The notes: generated by a model from the sequence alone, not told the origin. A DNA stretch of 32,938 bases from an uncultured Deferribacterales bacterium (GCA_947853665.1 CANTXF010000019.1:1-32938); one strand, 5' to 3'. Shown: positions 1-8,712, counted from the first letter of the stretch. Numbers and translations: made by a program.

Positions 1-297
1 TCTATTTCCGCAGGGCTGGATTATCCGGGAATAGGGCCTGAACACGCCTGGCTCCACGATACGGGCCGGGCGGAGTACGTGCCTGTTACGGACGGCGAAG
101 CTGCGGAGGCTTTCGGCTATCTTTCTAAAACGGAGGGGATAATCCCCGCCATAGAAAGCGCCCACGCGGTGGCTTACGCCAAAAAAACGGCCGGTAAAAT
201 GGATAAGGACGATATTATGATAATATGCGTTTCCGGCCGCGGGGATAAGGACGTTGCGGCGATAGCCAGGTACATGGGGGTAAATATAGATGAATAG
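1..297 (+). CDS. trpB: Tryptophan synthase beta chain, C-terminal fragment
   Basis: The reading frame is open from base 1 and encodes the last 98 residues of TrpB, the pyridoxal-phosphate subunit that joins indole and serine to make tryptophan. The fragment opens with [16 protein letters not shown], the conserved TrpB segment, and carries the late SGRGDKD motif near its end. The 5' part lies outside the window, so this is a partial gene by position, not a broken one. Its stop overlaps the trpA start by 8 bases, the usual translational coupling of the two subunits of the alpha2-beta2 complex. Identification is very secure. Confidence 0.97.
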   Translation, partial: SISAGLDYPGIGPEHAWLHDTGRAEYVPVTDGEAAEAFGYLSKTEGIIPAIESAHAVAYAKKTAGKMDKDDIMIICVSGRGDKDVAAIARYMGVNIDE

Positions 298-1072
298 GCT
301 CGACGGCGCTTTTAAAAAAGGGAAGGCTTTTATAAGCTTTATTACGGCGGGCGATCCCAGCCTTGAAAAAACCGCCGACTTTATAAAAATAATGGCCGGA
401 GCCGGGGCGGATATAATAGAATTGGGCATACCCTTTTCCGACCCCATAGCCGAAGGCCCGGTTATACAGCGCTCCAGTATGCGCGCTCTTGAAGGCGGGG
501 CCACGCCCGATAAAATATTCGATACGGTGGAAAAGGCCCGCAGGGACGTGTCCGTTCCCATAGTTTTGCTTTCTTACATCAACCCCATGTTCAATTACGG
601 CTACGACAGGTTTTTCGCCAGATGCGCCCTCTGCGGGGCGGACGGGGTAATAATACCCGACATGCCCTACGAGGAGCGGGGCGAGGTGGCGGATTTCGCC
701 CGGAAACACGGGATATACGTTATTTCCATGGTGGCTCCCACGTCCGATAAACGCACCGGCATGATAGCTATGGGCGCGGAGGGCTTTATATACTGCGTTT
801 CCTCAATGGGCGTTACGGGAGTAAGAAGCGAAATAAACACGGATTTAAGATCCATAATAAATGTTATACGCGGCGCTTCGGATGTTCCCGTGGCGGTGGG
901 TTTCGGCATATCCGAGCCGCGCCAGGCGGAGGAGATCGCAGGATATGCCGACGGAGTTATAGTCGGCAGCGCCATAGTAAAGATTATAGAAGCCCACGGC
1001 GAAAACGCCGGCGAACATATAGCGAAATACGTAAAGGAAATGAAGAAAGCCGTTCTTAAAGGCGGCGCGTAG
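290..1072 (+). CDS. trpA: Tryptophan synthase alpha chain
   Basis: This 260-residue protein has normal TrpA length and a TIM-barrel pattern. TrpA splits indole-3-glycerol phosphate to indole and glyceraldehyde 3-phosphate and feeds indole to TrpB. Visible motifs are FITAGDPS near residue 17, the catalytic Glu in [11 protein letters not shown] (Glu44) and the phosphate-binding GFGISEP and VGSAIV loops near the C-terminus. The second catalytic acid, Asp60 in the E. coli enzyme (ADGP), reads Glu here (AEGP, Glu55), a conservative change that I believe occurs in some other TrpA proteins. The ATG overlaps the end of trpB, so the two are one operon. An imperfect hairpin with a T run lies just downstream. 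Confidence 0.97.
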   Translation: MNRLDGAFKKGKAFISFITAGDPSLEKTADFIKIMAGAGADIIELGIPFSDPIAEGPVIQRSSMRALEGGATPDKIFDTVEKARRDVSVPIVLLSYINPMFNYGYDRFFARCALCGADGVIIPDMPYEERGEVADFARKHGIYVISMVAPTSDKRTGMIAMGAEGFIYCVSSMGVTGVRSEINTDLRSIINVIRGASDVPVAVGFGISEPRQAEEIAGYADGVIVGSAIVKIIEAHGENAGEHIAKYVKEMKKAVLKGGA

Positions 1073-1098
1073 GTCTGTTTTTTAAGGATATACATATC

Positions 1099-1127
1099 AG
1101 GCCCGGCGTTATCTGCCGAGCCTTTTC
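1099..1127 (+). terminator. Likely terminator of the trp operon
   Basis: AGGCCCGGC (1099-1107) can pair with GCCGAGCCT (1115-1123) with one internal mismatch, and TTTT follows. It lies 26 bases after the trpA stop and overlaps the end of the convergent marR gene. Confidence 0.55.
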
Positions 1128-1579
1128 ATTTCCCCTTCCAGATTGAGCCCGCCTTTTCTTATAAGATCAAGGAAAAGGTTTTTTTCTTCTTCCGTAAATC
1201 CGTTAAAGAACATTTTATCGAACTCCTCCAGCACCCAGTCCACCTTGATGAAAAGGCGGAAGGCTTTTTCCGTCATTTTCATGCGCACTTTGCGCGAATC
1301 CTTTTCGTCCGTGGTTTTTATTATAAGCCCGGCTTTTTCCATGCGGTTTACCGTCATGGTTATGGAGGCCTGTGTAACGTTGAGCCTTTCTGCCAGCTCT
1401 TTCTGCGTAAGGTCCGGTTCCATTACAAGGTGCCCCAGAATGGGAGGTTGGGCGCTGTTAAGGCCGATGCTTTCCACATATTTTGACAGTACGCTTTTCC
1501 ACAGCCTTATAAACTTTCCGAAAACGGGTACGGAAGATTTAACGGGAAAGCCTTCGTCGAACAGTTTTATGTTTGCCAA
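1109..1579 (-). CDS. MarR family transcriptional regulator
   Basis: A 156-residue winged-helix DNA-binding protein. The central part (about residues 50-110) has the MarR pattern: LTQKELAERLNVTQASITMTVNRMEKAGLI is the helix-turn-helix and KTTDEKDSRKVRMKMT the wing. MarR proteins are dimeric repressors or activators whose DNA binding often responds to small ligands. The start is TTG at 1579, preceded by AAGGA at a sensible distance; no ATG fits as well. It begins 10 bases after the stop of the DmsC-like gene, so it is the last gene of the ggt-oxidoreductase operon and probably controls it. Two palindromes in the promoter region near 7361 and 7435 are candidate sites. The ligand is unknown. Confidence 0.88.
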   Translation of the reverse strand: MANIKLFDEGFPVKSSVPVFGKFIRLWKSVLSKYVESIGLNSAQPPILGHLVMEPDLTQKELAERLNVTQASITMTVNRMEKAGLIIKTTDEKDSRKVRMKMTEKAFRLFIKVDWVLEEFDKMFFNGFTEEEKNLFLDLIRKGGLNLEGEMKRLGR

Positions 1580-1589
1580 TGTAAAATCC

Positions 1590-2390
1590 TTATCCGAACG
1601 TCCTCGTCATTTCGTACGCCCTTGCGCCTAGCTCCCAGGTTATCGTTCTGAAGCACAGCGCGCCTGCGGCCGCAAATATGAAGGCCGCCGCTTTGGCGTA
1701 CGGATTTTTTGAGAAAAACGTTATCAATAACATCGGCATAATAATACCTGACGCGGCAATACACAACCTTAAATATGCCGCCGGGCCGCCTTCAAGCAGT
1801 TTATTCAGCCGCTCCGGCCGGAGGGCTCCCGTAAGGAAGAGCCGCGCCCCGTAAAAGACGGCGGCCGCAAAAAGCAGGACGGATGCCGCCTGTATAATCC
1901 TTTTATACGCTTCTTCGCCGCCGAATATTCCCGCTGCCGCAGCTCCGGTTATAAAGCCGCCGCACGCGTACGAAAGGGGGACGGCCATAGTATCCAGAGC
2001 GGGTCTTGAAGGCACCGCGCCGCGCATATTAAGCGTTAAGGCCGCGGCCGCGCACAATACCGCGACAACGATATAGGCGGCTTTTGGCAGACTGGCTCCT
2101 TTCAGTACCAGGAACACGGATAGGGCAAGCAGGGCCGCGGCCGTTAAATACTCCTTCGCCACCGGCGATGAAAGGCGGCCCAGTATCCGCAGTATATTTT
2201 CGGGGTGGCCTATGGAAAGAATCAGGGCGGCAAATGCCGCCGATACGAAAACCGCCGCGATGATAAAGGAGGAGAGGGGGAGGAAATCCCTCCCCTCCCC
2301 GTTTGCCCGTGACGACGCCCCCGCGAATAACGCTCCGGCTCCCGCCGTTGAAAGCAGGCTGAAAAGCATTGCTCCGAACTGGGCCGACAT
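1590..2390 (-). CDS. DmsC-type membrane anchor subunit of a molybdo-oxidoreductase
   Basis: A 266-residue, very hydrophobic protein with about eight predicted membrane helices. After helix 2 it has IGHPENILRILGRLSSPVAKE, which follows the DmsC pattern (a GHP or HLG turn, then a helix ending in Ser...Arg/Lys-Glu). DmsC-type subunits anchor the catalytic and ferredoxin subunits to the membrane and oxidise menaquinol. I chose ATG 2390, which has GGAGG nine bases upstream inside the end of the previous gene; an upstream in-frame GTG at 2405 is less likely. It lies directly after its ferredoxin subunit and before marR. Assignment to DmsC rather than the related NrfD family rests on length and this motif. 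Confidence 0.8.
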   Translation of the reverse strand: MSAQFGAMLFSLLSTAGAGALFAGASSRANGEGRDFLPLSSFIIAAVFVSAAFAALILSIGHPENILRILGRLSSPVAKEYLTAAALLALSVFLVLKGASLPKAAYIVVAVLCAAAALTLNMRGAVPSRPALDTMAVPLSYACGGFITGAAAAGIFGGEEAYKRIIQAASVLLFAAAVFYGARLFLTGALRPERLNKLLEGGPAAYLRLCIAASGIIMPMLLITFFSKNPYAKAAAFIFAAAGALCFRTITWELGARAYEMTRTFG

Positions 2391-2392
2391 CG

Positions 2393-2956
2393 TTACATCC
2401 TCCACTTAAGAGTGGTAAGCACATAAGCCATGGAAGGCTTGTTTCCGGAATCCGGCAGCCTGTAAACGTTTTTGCCCGCTTTTTTAAGCGCTATGCTGGC
2501 TTCCGATTTCGGGTCGTCCAGATCGCCGAATATGCGGCATTTAGCCGGGCATATATCGACGCAGGCCGGTTTTTCCCCGCCGTCTATTTTCTGCGCGCAC
2601 AGGTTGCATTTTACGGCTATGTTTTCGGAGTTCATGCTGCGCGCCCCGTAAGGGCAGGCGTCTATGCAGCTTTCGCAGCCGATGCATTTATCGTTTTCTA
2701 TAAGCGTAATGCCGTCTTTACGCTTGTAGGAGGCCCCCGTCGGGCATACTTCCACGCAGGGAGGATTTTCACATTCCTGACATAGTTCCGGCATATAGTA
2801 CATTTCGAGATCCGGGTATTTGCCGTTCGGCCCTACCGTTCTTATTTTGTTCCAGTATATGCCTATATCCACGTTGTTTTCCTGTTTGCAGGCTATCATG
2901 CAGCTTTTGCAGCCCAGACAGCCGTCGAGATCAAAAACCATAGCGTAGCGCGCCAT
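2393..2956 (-). CDS. 4Fe-4S ferredoxin subunit of a molybdo-oxidoreductase (DmsB/PsrB-like)
   Basis: A 187-residue ferredoxin with sixteen cysteines in four groups: CLGCKSCMIAC near the N-terminus, CQECENPPCVEVC, CIGCESCIDACPYG and CNLCAQK...CVDICPAKC. This is the four-cluster DmsB/PsrB/NrfC arrangement that carries electrons between a membrane quinol-oxidising subunit and a Mo-pterin catalytic subunit. There is no signal peptide, as usual for a partner exported along with a Tat-bearing catalytic subunit. Its ATG follows the catalytic subunit stop by two bases, with GGAGG upstream, and the anchor gene follows directly. The family is certain; the substrate of the complex is not. Confidence 0.93.
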   Translation of the reverse strand: MARYAMVFDLDGCLGCKSCMIACKQENNVDIGIYWNKIRTVGPNGKYPDLEMYYMPELCQECENPPCVEVCPTGASYKRKDGITLIENDKCIGCESCIDACPYGARSMNSENIAVKCNLCAQKIDGGEKPACVDICPAKCRIFGDLDDPKSEASIALKKAGKNVYRLPDSGNKPSMAYVLTTLKWRM

Positions 2957-2958
2957 AT

Positions 2959-5520
2959 CTACTTACCTCCGTCTTTTACCGGCAGCATGGCTTTCATCTG
3001 CTCCGGTTCAGTATATATTCCCGCCGGCGCCCCGTCCTTGGACGGGTATATCCTGCATAGCCCGCCGAAGCTTGAGGTGCCTATGGCCGGGTCGTGGATC
3101 TGCTCGTTGGATACGAGAACGTTAGGGTTGCACACAAAGCATCCGTGCAGCTCGTCGGACGCCTCTTTTTCAGGAAACCACCAGTCGTGGTCCATGTGGA
3201 TTACTCCCGGATGGACGGCGGCGGTAACTTCCGCCATCTGCGTGCATTTTCCGTGGCTGGATTCGATATATATCCATTCCCCGTCCTTTATTCCGTATTT
3301 GGCGGCTGTTTCCGGGTTTACCTGAACTCTCGGAAAGCTGTGAAGCTCCCGCATATAAGGCGACTGACGGTATTCCGAATGGAAATACTGGTCGGACCTG
3401 GCCCCGCTTATGAAAATGAGCGGATATTTTTTATAAAGCTCCGGCTCGCTGTAAGGAGAATTGGGCACTTCCACATATTTAGGCACCGGGCCCCAGCCGT
3501 ATTTTTTAAGGGCTTCCGAATACAGGTTGAATTTGCCGTCCGGCGTCGGGAAGCCTGGCTTTTTGTCTTTTCTCAGCCTTCCCGTTTCGTGCTTTTTATA
3601 GTGTATAGGAGCCGTGATATATACTTTTTTCCTGAATCCCTCGAAATCCGTGCCTGCTTTTTTCAGAGACCAGTCGTAGAAGTCCTTGGTGTCCTTCCAG
3701 TGCATATCCACTCCCAGCCTTCTGCCCAGGTCGAAAAGTATGTCTATATCGTCCCTGCATTCTCCTGCCGGCTTGCCGAAAGGCTGCCTTATTAAAATAG
3801 TCTGAGTGGCGGGGAACGGGTGCCCCGTCTGGGGATATTCTATCCTGTCCACCTCGTTCGGGTGGGAGGCGGGAAGCACGATATCCGATATTTCGCAGGC
3901 GGGGGACATAAACAGGTTCACATTGGCGATAAAGTCCATTTTCAGCATGCCTTCAAGGACTTTCTTACTGTCCTCAAGGCCCAGTATGGGGTCGCAGTGG
4001 GCGCCGAAATATGCCCGCGGCTGAAAGGGCTTTCCCGTGACCATAGCGTTTGTTACGGCCGCGCCCCAGCCGCCGAATTCGCCGGATATTTTCTGCGTTC
4101 CTGGTGATACGCTTGTTTTATCCGGGTTTTTAAGGCTGTATTCCCATGCGGCGCTTTTTGGGGGATACATAACGAAGGCCACCGGGCTTGCATGGGGCGT
4201 TTCCCTTATGCAGTTCTGGCCGCCTTCCGCCTCAAAGTTGCCGGAAAGGGCCATAAGAAGGTTGAAAGCGTGGGAAAGGCCGCTGGTATTGGGAGTAAAT
4301 TCGGTTTTCTGCCCGCGGCAGAACGAAGCCCCCGGGCTGTTGTCAAGATACAGGTTTATGGCGGTTTCTATGCGGTCCTTGGGAACCCAGGTAAGCTCCG
4401 CCGCTTTTTCCACAGTCCACTCCGATACGGATTCGGCCAGTATTTCAAAAGAAGTGGGGTAGGTTTTCCCGTTTATCTTATGCTTGCCCCGTATGGCCGG
4501 AACGGCGTTTTCCTCGCTCCAGGAAAGGGTTTCGCCGTCCCAGAAAATGAGCCTGCCGGTTTTTTCGTCCGCCGCGGCCATTTTCTTTTCGCTTCCGCCT
4601 TTCTTTAGGTCGCTTTCGCGGAGCAGGAACCCGTCCTCCTTTACAAGAAATGGCCCGTTCGTCCATTTTCTTATAAATTCCGCGTCGTAGCGCTTTGTCC
4701 GTATCATTACGTTTATGAAAGCAAGGGCCAGAGCCATATCGGAGCCCGGGCGGACAGGCAGCCATACGTCCGCCTTGCAGGAGGTGGAATTAAAGCGGGG
4801 GTCCACCACTATCAGCTTTACACCCCTTTCCTTAGCTCTTTTTACCGTAAGCCAGTCGTAATAGCCGAAAGCTTTTATCTGCCTGCCCCACATTATTATG
4901 CATTTCGTTTTCTGTCCGTCCCAGCCGCTCCACTGGCATGCTCCGCCGTATATTTCCCTCGATACCGCGTCGTGGCCTATTTTGCACAGGTTGCCCACTC
5001 CGAAGCAGGAGGTGGAGCCGTAATTCCAGAAAACGTACTGAAGGGCGTAGATATTAAGCTGGTCCCGGCCGGTTCCGTTGTTGTGTATTATGGTGTGCGG
5101 GCCGTATTTATCTTTTACTTTTTTCAGGTTGCCGGCGATTTCCGTCATGGCTTCTTCCCAGGAGATACGCTTCCATTTGCCTTCTCCCCGTTTGCCGACG
5201 CGCTTCATGGGGTATCTTATGCGCATGGGGCTATACATTGTCTGGGGTATGCTGAAAGCCCTGCTGCATACGGTTCCCTCGTTGTAAAGCTCCGGATTTC
5301 CCTCTATTTTTACAAGGCGGCCGTTTTTAACCGTGCCGTATATTGCGCATCTGCCGTAGCACTGGCGGCAGGCGCTGGGGATTATTTCCTTTTCGCCTTC
5401 GTTCTGCGGCAGCTTGTCCGAGGCCAGAAGCTCCTCCGCGCCTGCGGCTCCGCTTCCGAGGATAGCCGCCGACGATGCGGCTTTCAAAAAACTCCGTCTG
5501 CTGATACCTTCTCCTTTCAT
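2959..5520 (-). CDS. Tat-exported molybdopterin oxidoreductase, catalytic subunit (sulfur-compound or sulfoxide reductase type)
   Basis: An 853-residue member of the DMSO reductase superfamily. The N-terminus has a twin-arginine signal (SRRSFLKA, residues 7-14). A 4Fe-4S site follows with Cys51, Cys54, Cys58 and Cys85 (C-x2-C-x3-C-x26-C). The segment STSCFGVGNLCKIG places Cys179 where a Mo-ligating Cys is expected in polysulfide, thiosulfate, tetrathionate and arsenate reductases, in contrast to the Ser ligand of DMSO reductase. The C-terminal part (FISGARSDQYFHSEYRQ onward) is the molydopterin-dinucleotide-binding domain. ATG 5520 is chosen because GGAGG stands five bases upstream; an upstream TTG at 5532 is possible. 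It lies 14 bases after ggt and two bases before its ferredoxin. The substrate cannot be decided; PsrA/PhsA/TtrA-like enzymes are the nearest by motif. Confidence 0.88.
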   Translation of the reverse strand: MKGEGISRRSFLKAASSAAILGSGAAGAEELLASDKLPQNEGEKEIIPSACRQCYGRCAIYGTVKNGRLVKIEGNPELYNEGTVCSRAFSIPQTMYSPMRIRYPMKRVGKRGEGKWKRISWEEAMTEIAGNLKKVKDKYGPHTIIHNNGTGRDQLNIYALQYVFWNYGSTSCFGVGNLCKIGHDAVSREIYGGACQWSGWDGQKTKCIIMWGRQIKAFGYYDWLTVKRAKERGVKLIVVDPRFNSTSCKADVWLPVRPGSDMALALAFINVMIRTKRYDAEFIRKWTNGPFLVKEDGFLLRESDLKKGGSEKKMAAADEKTGRLIFWDGETLSWSEENAVPAIRGKHKINGKTYPTSFEILAESVSEWTVEKAAELTWVPKDRIETAINLYLDNSPGASFCRGQKTEFTPNTSGLSHAFNLLMALSGNFEAEGGQNCIRETPHASPVAFVMYPPKSAAWEYSLKNPDKTSVSPGTQKISGEFGGWGAAVTNAMVTGKPFQPRAYFGAHCDPILGLEDSKKVLEGMLKMDFIANVNLFMSPACEISDIVLPASHPNEVDRIEYPQTGHPFPATQTILIRQPFGKPAGECRDDIDILFDLGRRLGVDMHWKDTKDFYDWSLKKAGTDFEGFRKKVYITAPIHYKKHETGRLRKDKKPGFPTPDGKFNLYSEALKKYGWGPVPKYVEVPNSPYSEPELYKKYPLIFISGARSDQYFHSEYRQSPYMRELHSFPRVQVNPETAAKYGIKDGEWIYIESSHGKCTQMAEVTAAVHPGVIHMDHDWWFPEKEASDELHGCFVCNPNVLVSNEQIHDPAIGTSSFGGLCRIYPSKDGAPAGIYTEPEQMKAMLPVKDGGK

Positions 5521-5534
5521 CTTTACCTCCAAAA

Positions 5535-7319
5535 TCAGTAACCGGAAACGTTGCCGTCTATGCGGCTTTCCGCTCCGCCGACCTTTACGCCGGTCTGCGG
5601 GTCGATAAGTATTTTCTGCACGTTGCCCGTCATTGGCCTAAAGCCCGCCCATGCGGGGAATTTTTCAGGGGGGATAACGTTGTATCCCATTTTTTTAAGC
5701 TCTGGTATGATCGGCGAAAGCTCCGGCTCAAGAGCCATGGCCGAGCCTCCCGTATAGTGCCTCATGTCGCCCCATATAAATCTTGGCGCGTTTATTGCCG
5801 CCTGAGGGTCCATATTCCATTCGAGCATATTCATAAGCACCTGAAATATGCCCGACATGGTGGTTTCTCCGCCGGAGCCTCCTACAAGGATATAAGGTTT
5901 GCCGTCCTTAAAGATCATGCCGGGAGAAAGCGTCCATCTGTTGCGCTTGCCGGGGGCGGTCACGAGAGGGCTTTTGCCTTCTTCTGACCAGGGATTCGTT
6001 CCGAAATCCGTCCATTCCATGCCGTTGTTTATTACAACTCCCGTATCGGCCATAACGTCGTGGCCTCCGAAAAACGCTCCCAGGGTATGGGTAAAGCTCA
6101 CGCAGTTTCCCCATTTGTCAACCACGGCTACATGGCTCGTGGCGCCGCTGTAAAGCATATTTTCCACCGCGCCTTCGTTTGCCGCCAGTGTGGCTCCGTC
6201 TGCTTTTGCTCCGGGAGTTCCGTACTTTATAAGGCCTTCCGTGGTTTTGTCTTTATTTACCCGCTTTGCCTGAGCGTCCGCGTAGCCGTCCGAAAGAAGC
6301 TCGTCAAGAGGGCTTTTAACGAAGGCCTGGTCTGTGGAATACCGGTATGAATCGGAGTGGGCCAGCCTGTCTATTTCCGCAAGGGTATGTATGTATTTTG
6401 CGGAATTATAACCCATGCTTTTCAGGTCGAACCTTTCTGCTATTTTAAGCGCCTGCATCCACATAAGGCCGCTTGCGGGCGGTTTTACTGCGTAAACGTC
6501 CAGCCCTTTATATACGGTGTGAATAGGCTCGCCCCAGATTACGTTGTAGTCGGCCAGGTCTTTCATCGTCCAGAGACCGCCGTTTTTATTCATGTAGCCG
6601 ACCATTTTCTTGGCGATGGAGCCTTTATAAAATTCGTCCGGGCCTTTTTCTGCTATTATTCTGTATGTTTTTGCAAGTTCCGGGTTTTTCATAATGTCGC
6701 CGGGCAGGGGCCATTTTCCTCCGGGAGCGAATATCCTGCCCAGGTTGGGGAATTTTGCCGGGACGTCTTTCATGCCTCCGAAATAGGAGGAGCCTACCTG
6801 GGTCATGGGAAATCCGTTTTCAAGGTAAAATACGGCGGGCTTGGACACTTCTGCAAAGCTCATGGTGCCGAAACGCTTCAGCACCTCCGTGTATGCCATC
6901 ATGCTGCCTGGTATGGCCATTGATTTATATCCTTCCTTTAAATCAGGCCTGCCTGAAAAGGCTTTCGGCTCCGCCGCGTAAGGGGCTTTAGTGCCAGCGT
7001 CGAGAGTGTGTATTTTTTTGTTTTTCGCGTCCCACATTATCCAGAAGCTTGCTCCGCCGGGGCCGCACATCCAGGGCTCCACCGCGGACAGGGCAAGGGC
7101 CGTGGCCACCGCCGCGTCGAAAGCGTTGCCGCCTTTTTCGAGGATTTCCACTCCTATGTGCGATGCAAGCGGCTGGGCGGAGGATACCATCCCGTTTGCG
7201 GAATATACGGACTGGTTGGATATCTGAACGTTCCTGTTAAATTTAAGCTCCGCGTACGACTCGGACACGGACAGGGCCATAAACACGGCAATCGCCGCCA
7301 AACAGAAGATTTTTTTCAT
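5535..7319 (-). CDS. ggt: Gamma-glutamyltransferase / glutathione hydrolase precursor
   Basis: A 594-residue periplasmic Ntn-hydrolase that removes or transfers the gamma-glutamyl group of glutathione and related compounds. Residues 1-23 form a Sec signal peptide ending in SESYA. The large-subunit start (GMVSSAQPLASHIGVEILEKGGNAFDAA) is typical. The precursor normally cleaves itself before a Thr nucleophile; here that Thr is residue 394 in SGATSHVAVVD, close to Thr391 of E. coli. GGSGGETT and the C-terminal AGFRPMTGNV region also fit. Length is normal. It is the first gene of the minus-strand operon with the oxidoreductase, its two partners and MarR, an unusual partnership discussed in the findings. 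Confidence 0.95.
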   Translation of the reverse strand: MKKIFCLAAIAVFMALSVSESYAELKFNRNVQISNQSVYSANGMVSSAQPLASHIGVEILEKGGNAFDAAVATALALSAVEPWMCGPGGASFWIMWDAKNKKIHTLDAGTKAPYAAEPKAFSGRPDLKEGYKSMAIPGSMMAYTEVLKRFGTMSFAEVSKPAVFYLENGFPMTQVGSSYFGGMKDVPAKFPNLGRIFAPGGKWPLPGDIMKNPELAKTYRIIAEKGPDEFYKGSIAKKMVGYMNKNGGLWTMKDLADYNVIWGEPIHTVYKGLDVYAVKPPASGLMWMQALKIAERFDLKSMGYNSAKYIHTLAEIDRLAHSDSYRYSTDQAFVKSPLDELLSDGYADAQAKRVNKDKTTEGLIKYGTPGAKADGATLAANEGAVENMLYSGATSHVAVVDKWGNCVSFTHTLGAFFGGHDVMADTGVVINNGMEWTDFGTNPWSEEGKSPLVTAPGKRNRWTLSPGMIFKDGKPYILVGGSGGETTMSGIFQVLMNMLEWNMDPQAAINAPRFIWGDMRHYTGGSAMALEPELSPIIPELKKMGYNVIPPEKFPAWAGFRPMTGNVQKILIDPQTGVKVGGAESRIDGNVSGY

Positions 7320-7360
7320 TGTTTCCCTCTCTTAACAAAATATACTTAACTAGTTATGTA

Positions 7361-7376
7361 TGATATTTCTATATCA
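7361..7376. promoter_or_regulatory. Palindrome in the ggt promoter, candidate MarR operator
   Basis: TGATAT-TTCT-ATATCA is a perfect inverted repeat about 42 bases upstream of the ggt start. It overlaps a possible minus-strand -10 box, so a bound repressor would block transcription. Both the role and the link to the operon's MarR protein are inferred. Confidence 0.45.
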
Positions 7377-7396
7377 AATTGTAAAATTAAGTGCAA
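7368..7396 (-). promoter_or_regulatory. Possible promoter of the ggt operon
   Basis: On the minus strand TTGCAC (7396-7391) and TATAGA (7373-7368) are separated by 17 bases and lie about 50 bases upstream of the ggt ATG. The region is AT-rich, so chance matches are easy. Confidence 0.35.
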
Positions 7397-7434
7397 GATA
7401 ATTTATAAAATATTATATTTTATAAATAGTTATA

Positions 7435-7450
7435 TGATTATAATATATCA
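7435..7450. promoter_or_regulatory. Second TGAT-N8-ATCA element in the divergent promoter region
   Basis: TGATTATAATATATCA shares the TGAT-N8-ATCA frame, and the preceding TA, with the palindrome at 7361-7376. The two centres are 74 bases apart, in the gap between ggt (minus) and the porin gene (plus). It may be a second site for the same dimeric regulator. Confidence 0.35.
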
Positions 7451-7578
7451 TGCATAGTATTTAGAGATAATAATTAACCGATTATAAATTAATATATTAA
7501 TTTTTTTGCTTGCTTTATATATTCGTCTATTGTTATTATTTGTTGTCCATAATAAACAAAGAAGGAGGAAGGAGTACG

Positions 7579-8694
7579 ATGAAGAGATTTTTATTTTCCG
7601 TTCTGGCCCTTGCTTTCGCTTTGCCCGCAGCCGCGTTCGAGGTTCCCATGCCGGAGGGCATGAGGCTGAGTTTATACGGTCAGGTGCGTGTCAACGCCTG
7701 GTACTCCTATAAAGACAATTCCTTTAAAGGCGGAGATACGGTAACCGAGACAAGCGATCTGCATTATGACATGGTAAACACATCCAGATTCGGGCTCAGG
7801 TTTAACGCTGGTAATTTTAAAGCCAACATCGAAACCAATTTTGTGGGCGACAATACTGGGGGAGGATTCGGGTTTCGTCAGTTCTGGGGCTCTTACTCGT
7901 TTAAAAACGGTCTGACCGTTACTGCCGGTCAAAAATTTAATGTGGCTTTTAACGGTCAGAATGCGGATATATACAGTTATGACTTCAGCCTGTGCAGCTA
8001 CGGTACTATACGCCATCTTCGGCGGCCAATGATTATGTTAAGCTACGCCGGCTTTGATTTTGCCGTGATAAGCAACGAGTATGATCATAGAAGTAATTTA
8101 GCGGAAGGCGCCGCAGGTATCCATGAAAATTACATTCCCCATTTCGAGCTTGCGTATAATCTGAAATTCAATAATTTTACCGGCCGGGCTTTCGCTTCCT
8201 ACGCGCTTTTCAGCGAGACGACGGACGGCACTAACTATATCAATGTCAACGCCTGGCATGTGGGGATTTTTGCCAAGCCTACCTTCGGCAGAGCGTATCT
8301 TATCGGAGGCCTGTTTTACGGTGAAAACCTTACCATGTACGGAGCATTGCTCCCTTGGGTGGGTAAGCCTTCCATCGTCAGCAATGGAGACGGCTGGGAC
8401 GTTAAAAACGTGGGAACTTTAGGAGCGACTCTGTCTGTTGGCATGAATAATATCGTCAGAAACCTTTCCGCCGAATTGGGGGGCGGCTATTCCATTACTC
8501 ACTATGAAGCCGAGGGAAAGGGAGATCTTAATACCTACGCGGTATATCTTAACTTTTCCTACGGTTTTAATGAATATGTAAGCATAGTCCCCCAGATAGG
8601 CTACTACGGACGTTCGTACGGCAGCGTCGGAGATGGTGAACTTGAGAACCACAATGAAGTTATGGCGGGTATGCAGTTCAGGGTATTTTTCTGA
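7579..8694 (+). CDS. Outer-membrane beta-barrel (porin-like) protein
   Basis: A 371-residue protein with a clean Sec signal peptide (about residues 1-19, cleaved near PAAAF). The mature part consists of alternating short amphipathic strands rich in Tyr, Phe, Gly and Asn, and the last residues are MQFRVFF, the terminal-Phe signature that the Bam machinery recognises. It probably forms a channel in the outer membrane or a related barrel; the solute cannot be read from sequence. ATG 7579 follows GAAGGAGGAAGGAG, a very strong ribosome-binding site, which suggests high expression. The upstream longer frame has no such site. It is transcribed divergently from the ggt operon and has an AT-rich promoter region. 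Confidence 0.82.
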   Translation: MKRFLFSVLALAFALPAAAFEVPMPEGMRLSLYGQVRVNAWYSYKDNSFKGGDTVTETSDLHYDMVNTSRFGLRFNAGNFKANIETNFVGDNTGGGFGFRQFWGSYSFKNGLTVTAGQKFNVAFNGQNADIYSYDFSLCSYGTIRHLRRPMIMLSYAGFDFAVISNEYDHRSNLAEGAAGIHENYIPHFELAYNLKFNNFTGRAFASYALFSETTDGTNYINVNAWHVGIFAKPTFGRAYLIGGLFYGENLTMYGALLPWVGKPSIVSNGDGWDVKNVGTLGATLSVGMNNIVRNLSAELGGGYSITHYEAEGKGDLNTYAVYLNFSYGFNEYVSIVPQIGYYGRSYGSVGDGELENHNEVMAGMQFRVFF

Positions 8695-8712
8695 TATTTC
8701 AGCCCTATCGTT

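Noticed and set aside
6357-6923. 188-codon plus-strand frame opposite ggt
   Set aside because: Antisense shadow; the ggt frame is complete and contains the catalytic Thr.
7359-7378. FNR/CRP-type site in the ggt/porin gap
   Set aside because: The halves TGAT and ATCA are eight bases apart, not the four of an FNR site (TTGAT-N4-ATCAA), so I assign it only as a candidate site of a dimeric regulator.
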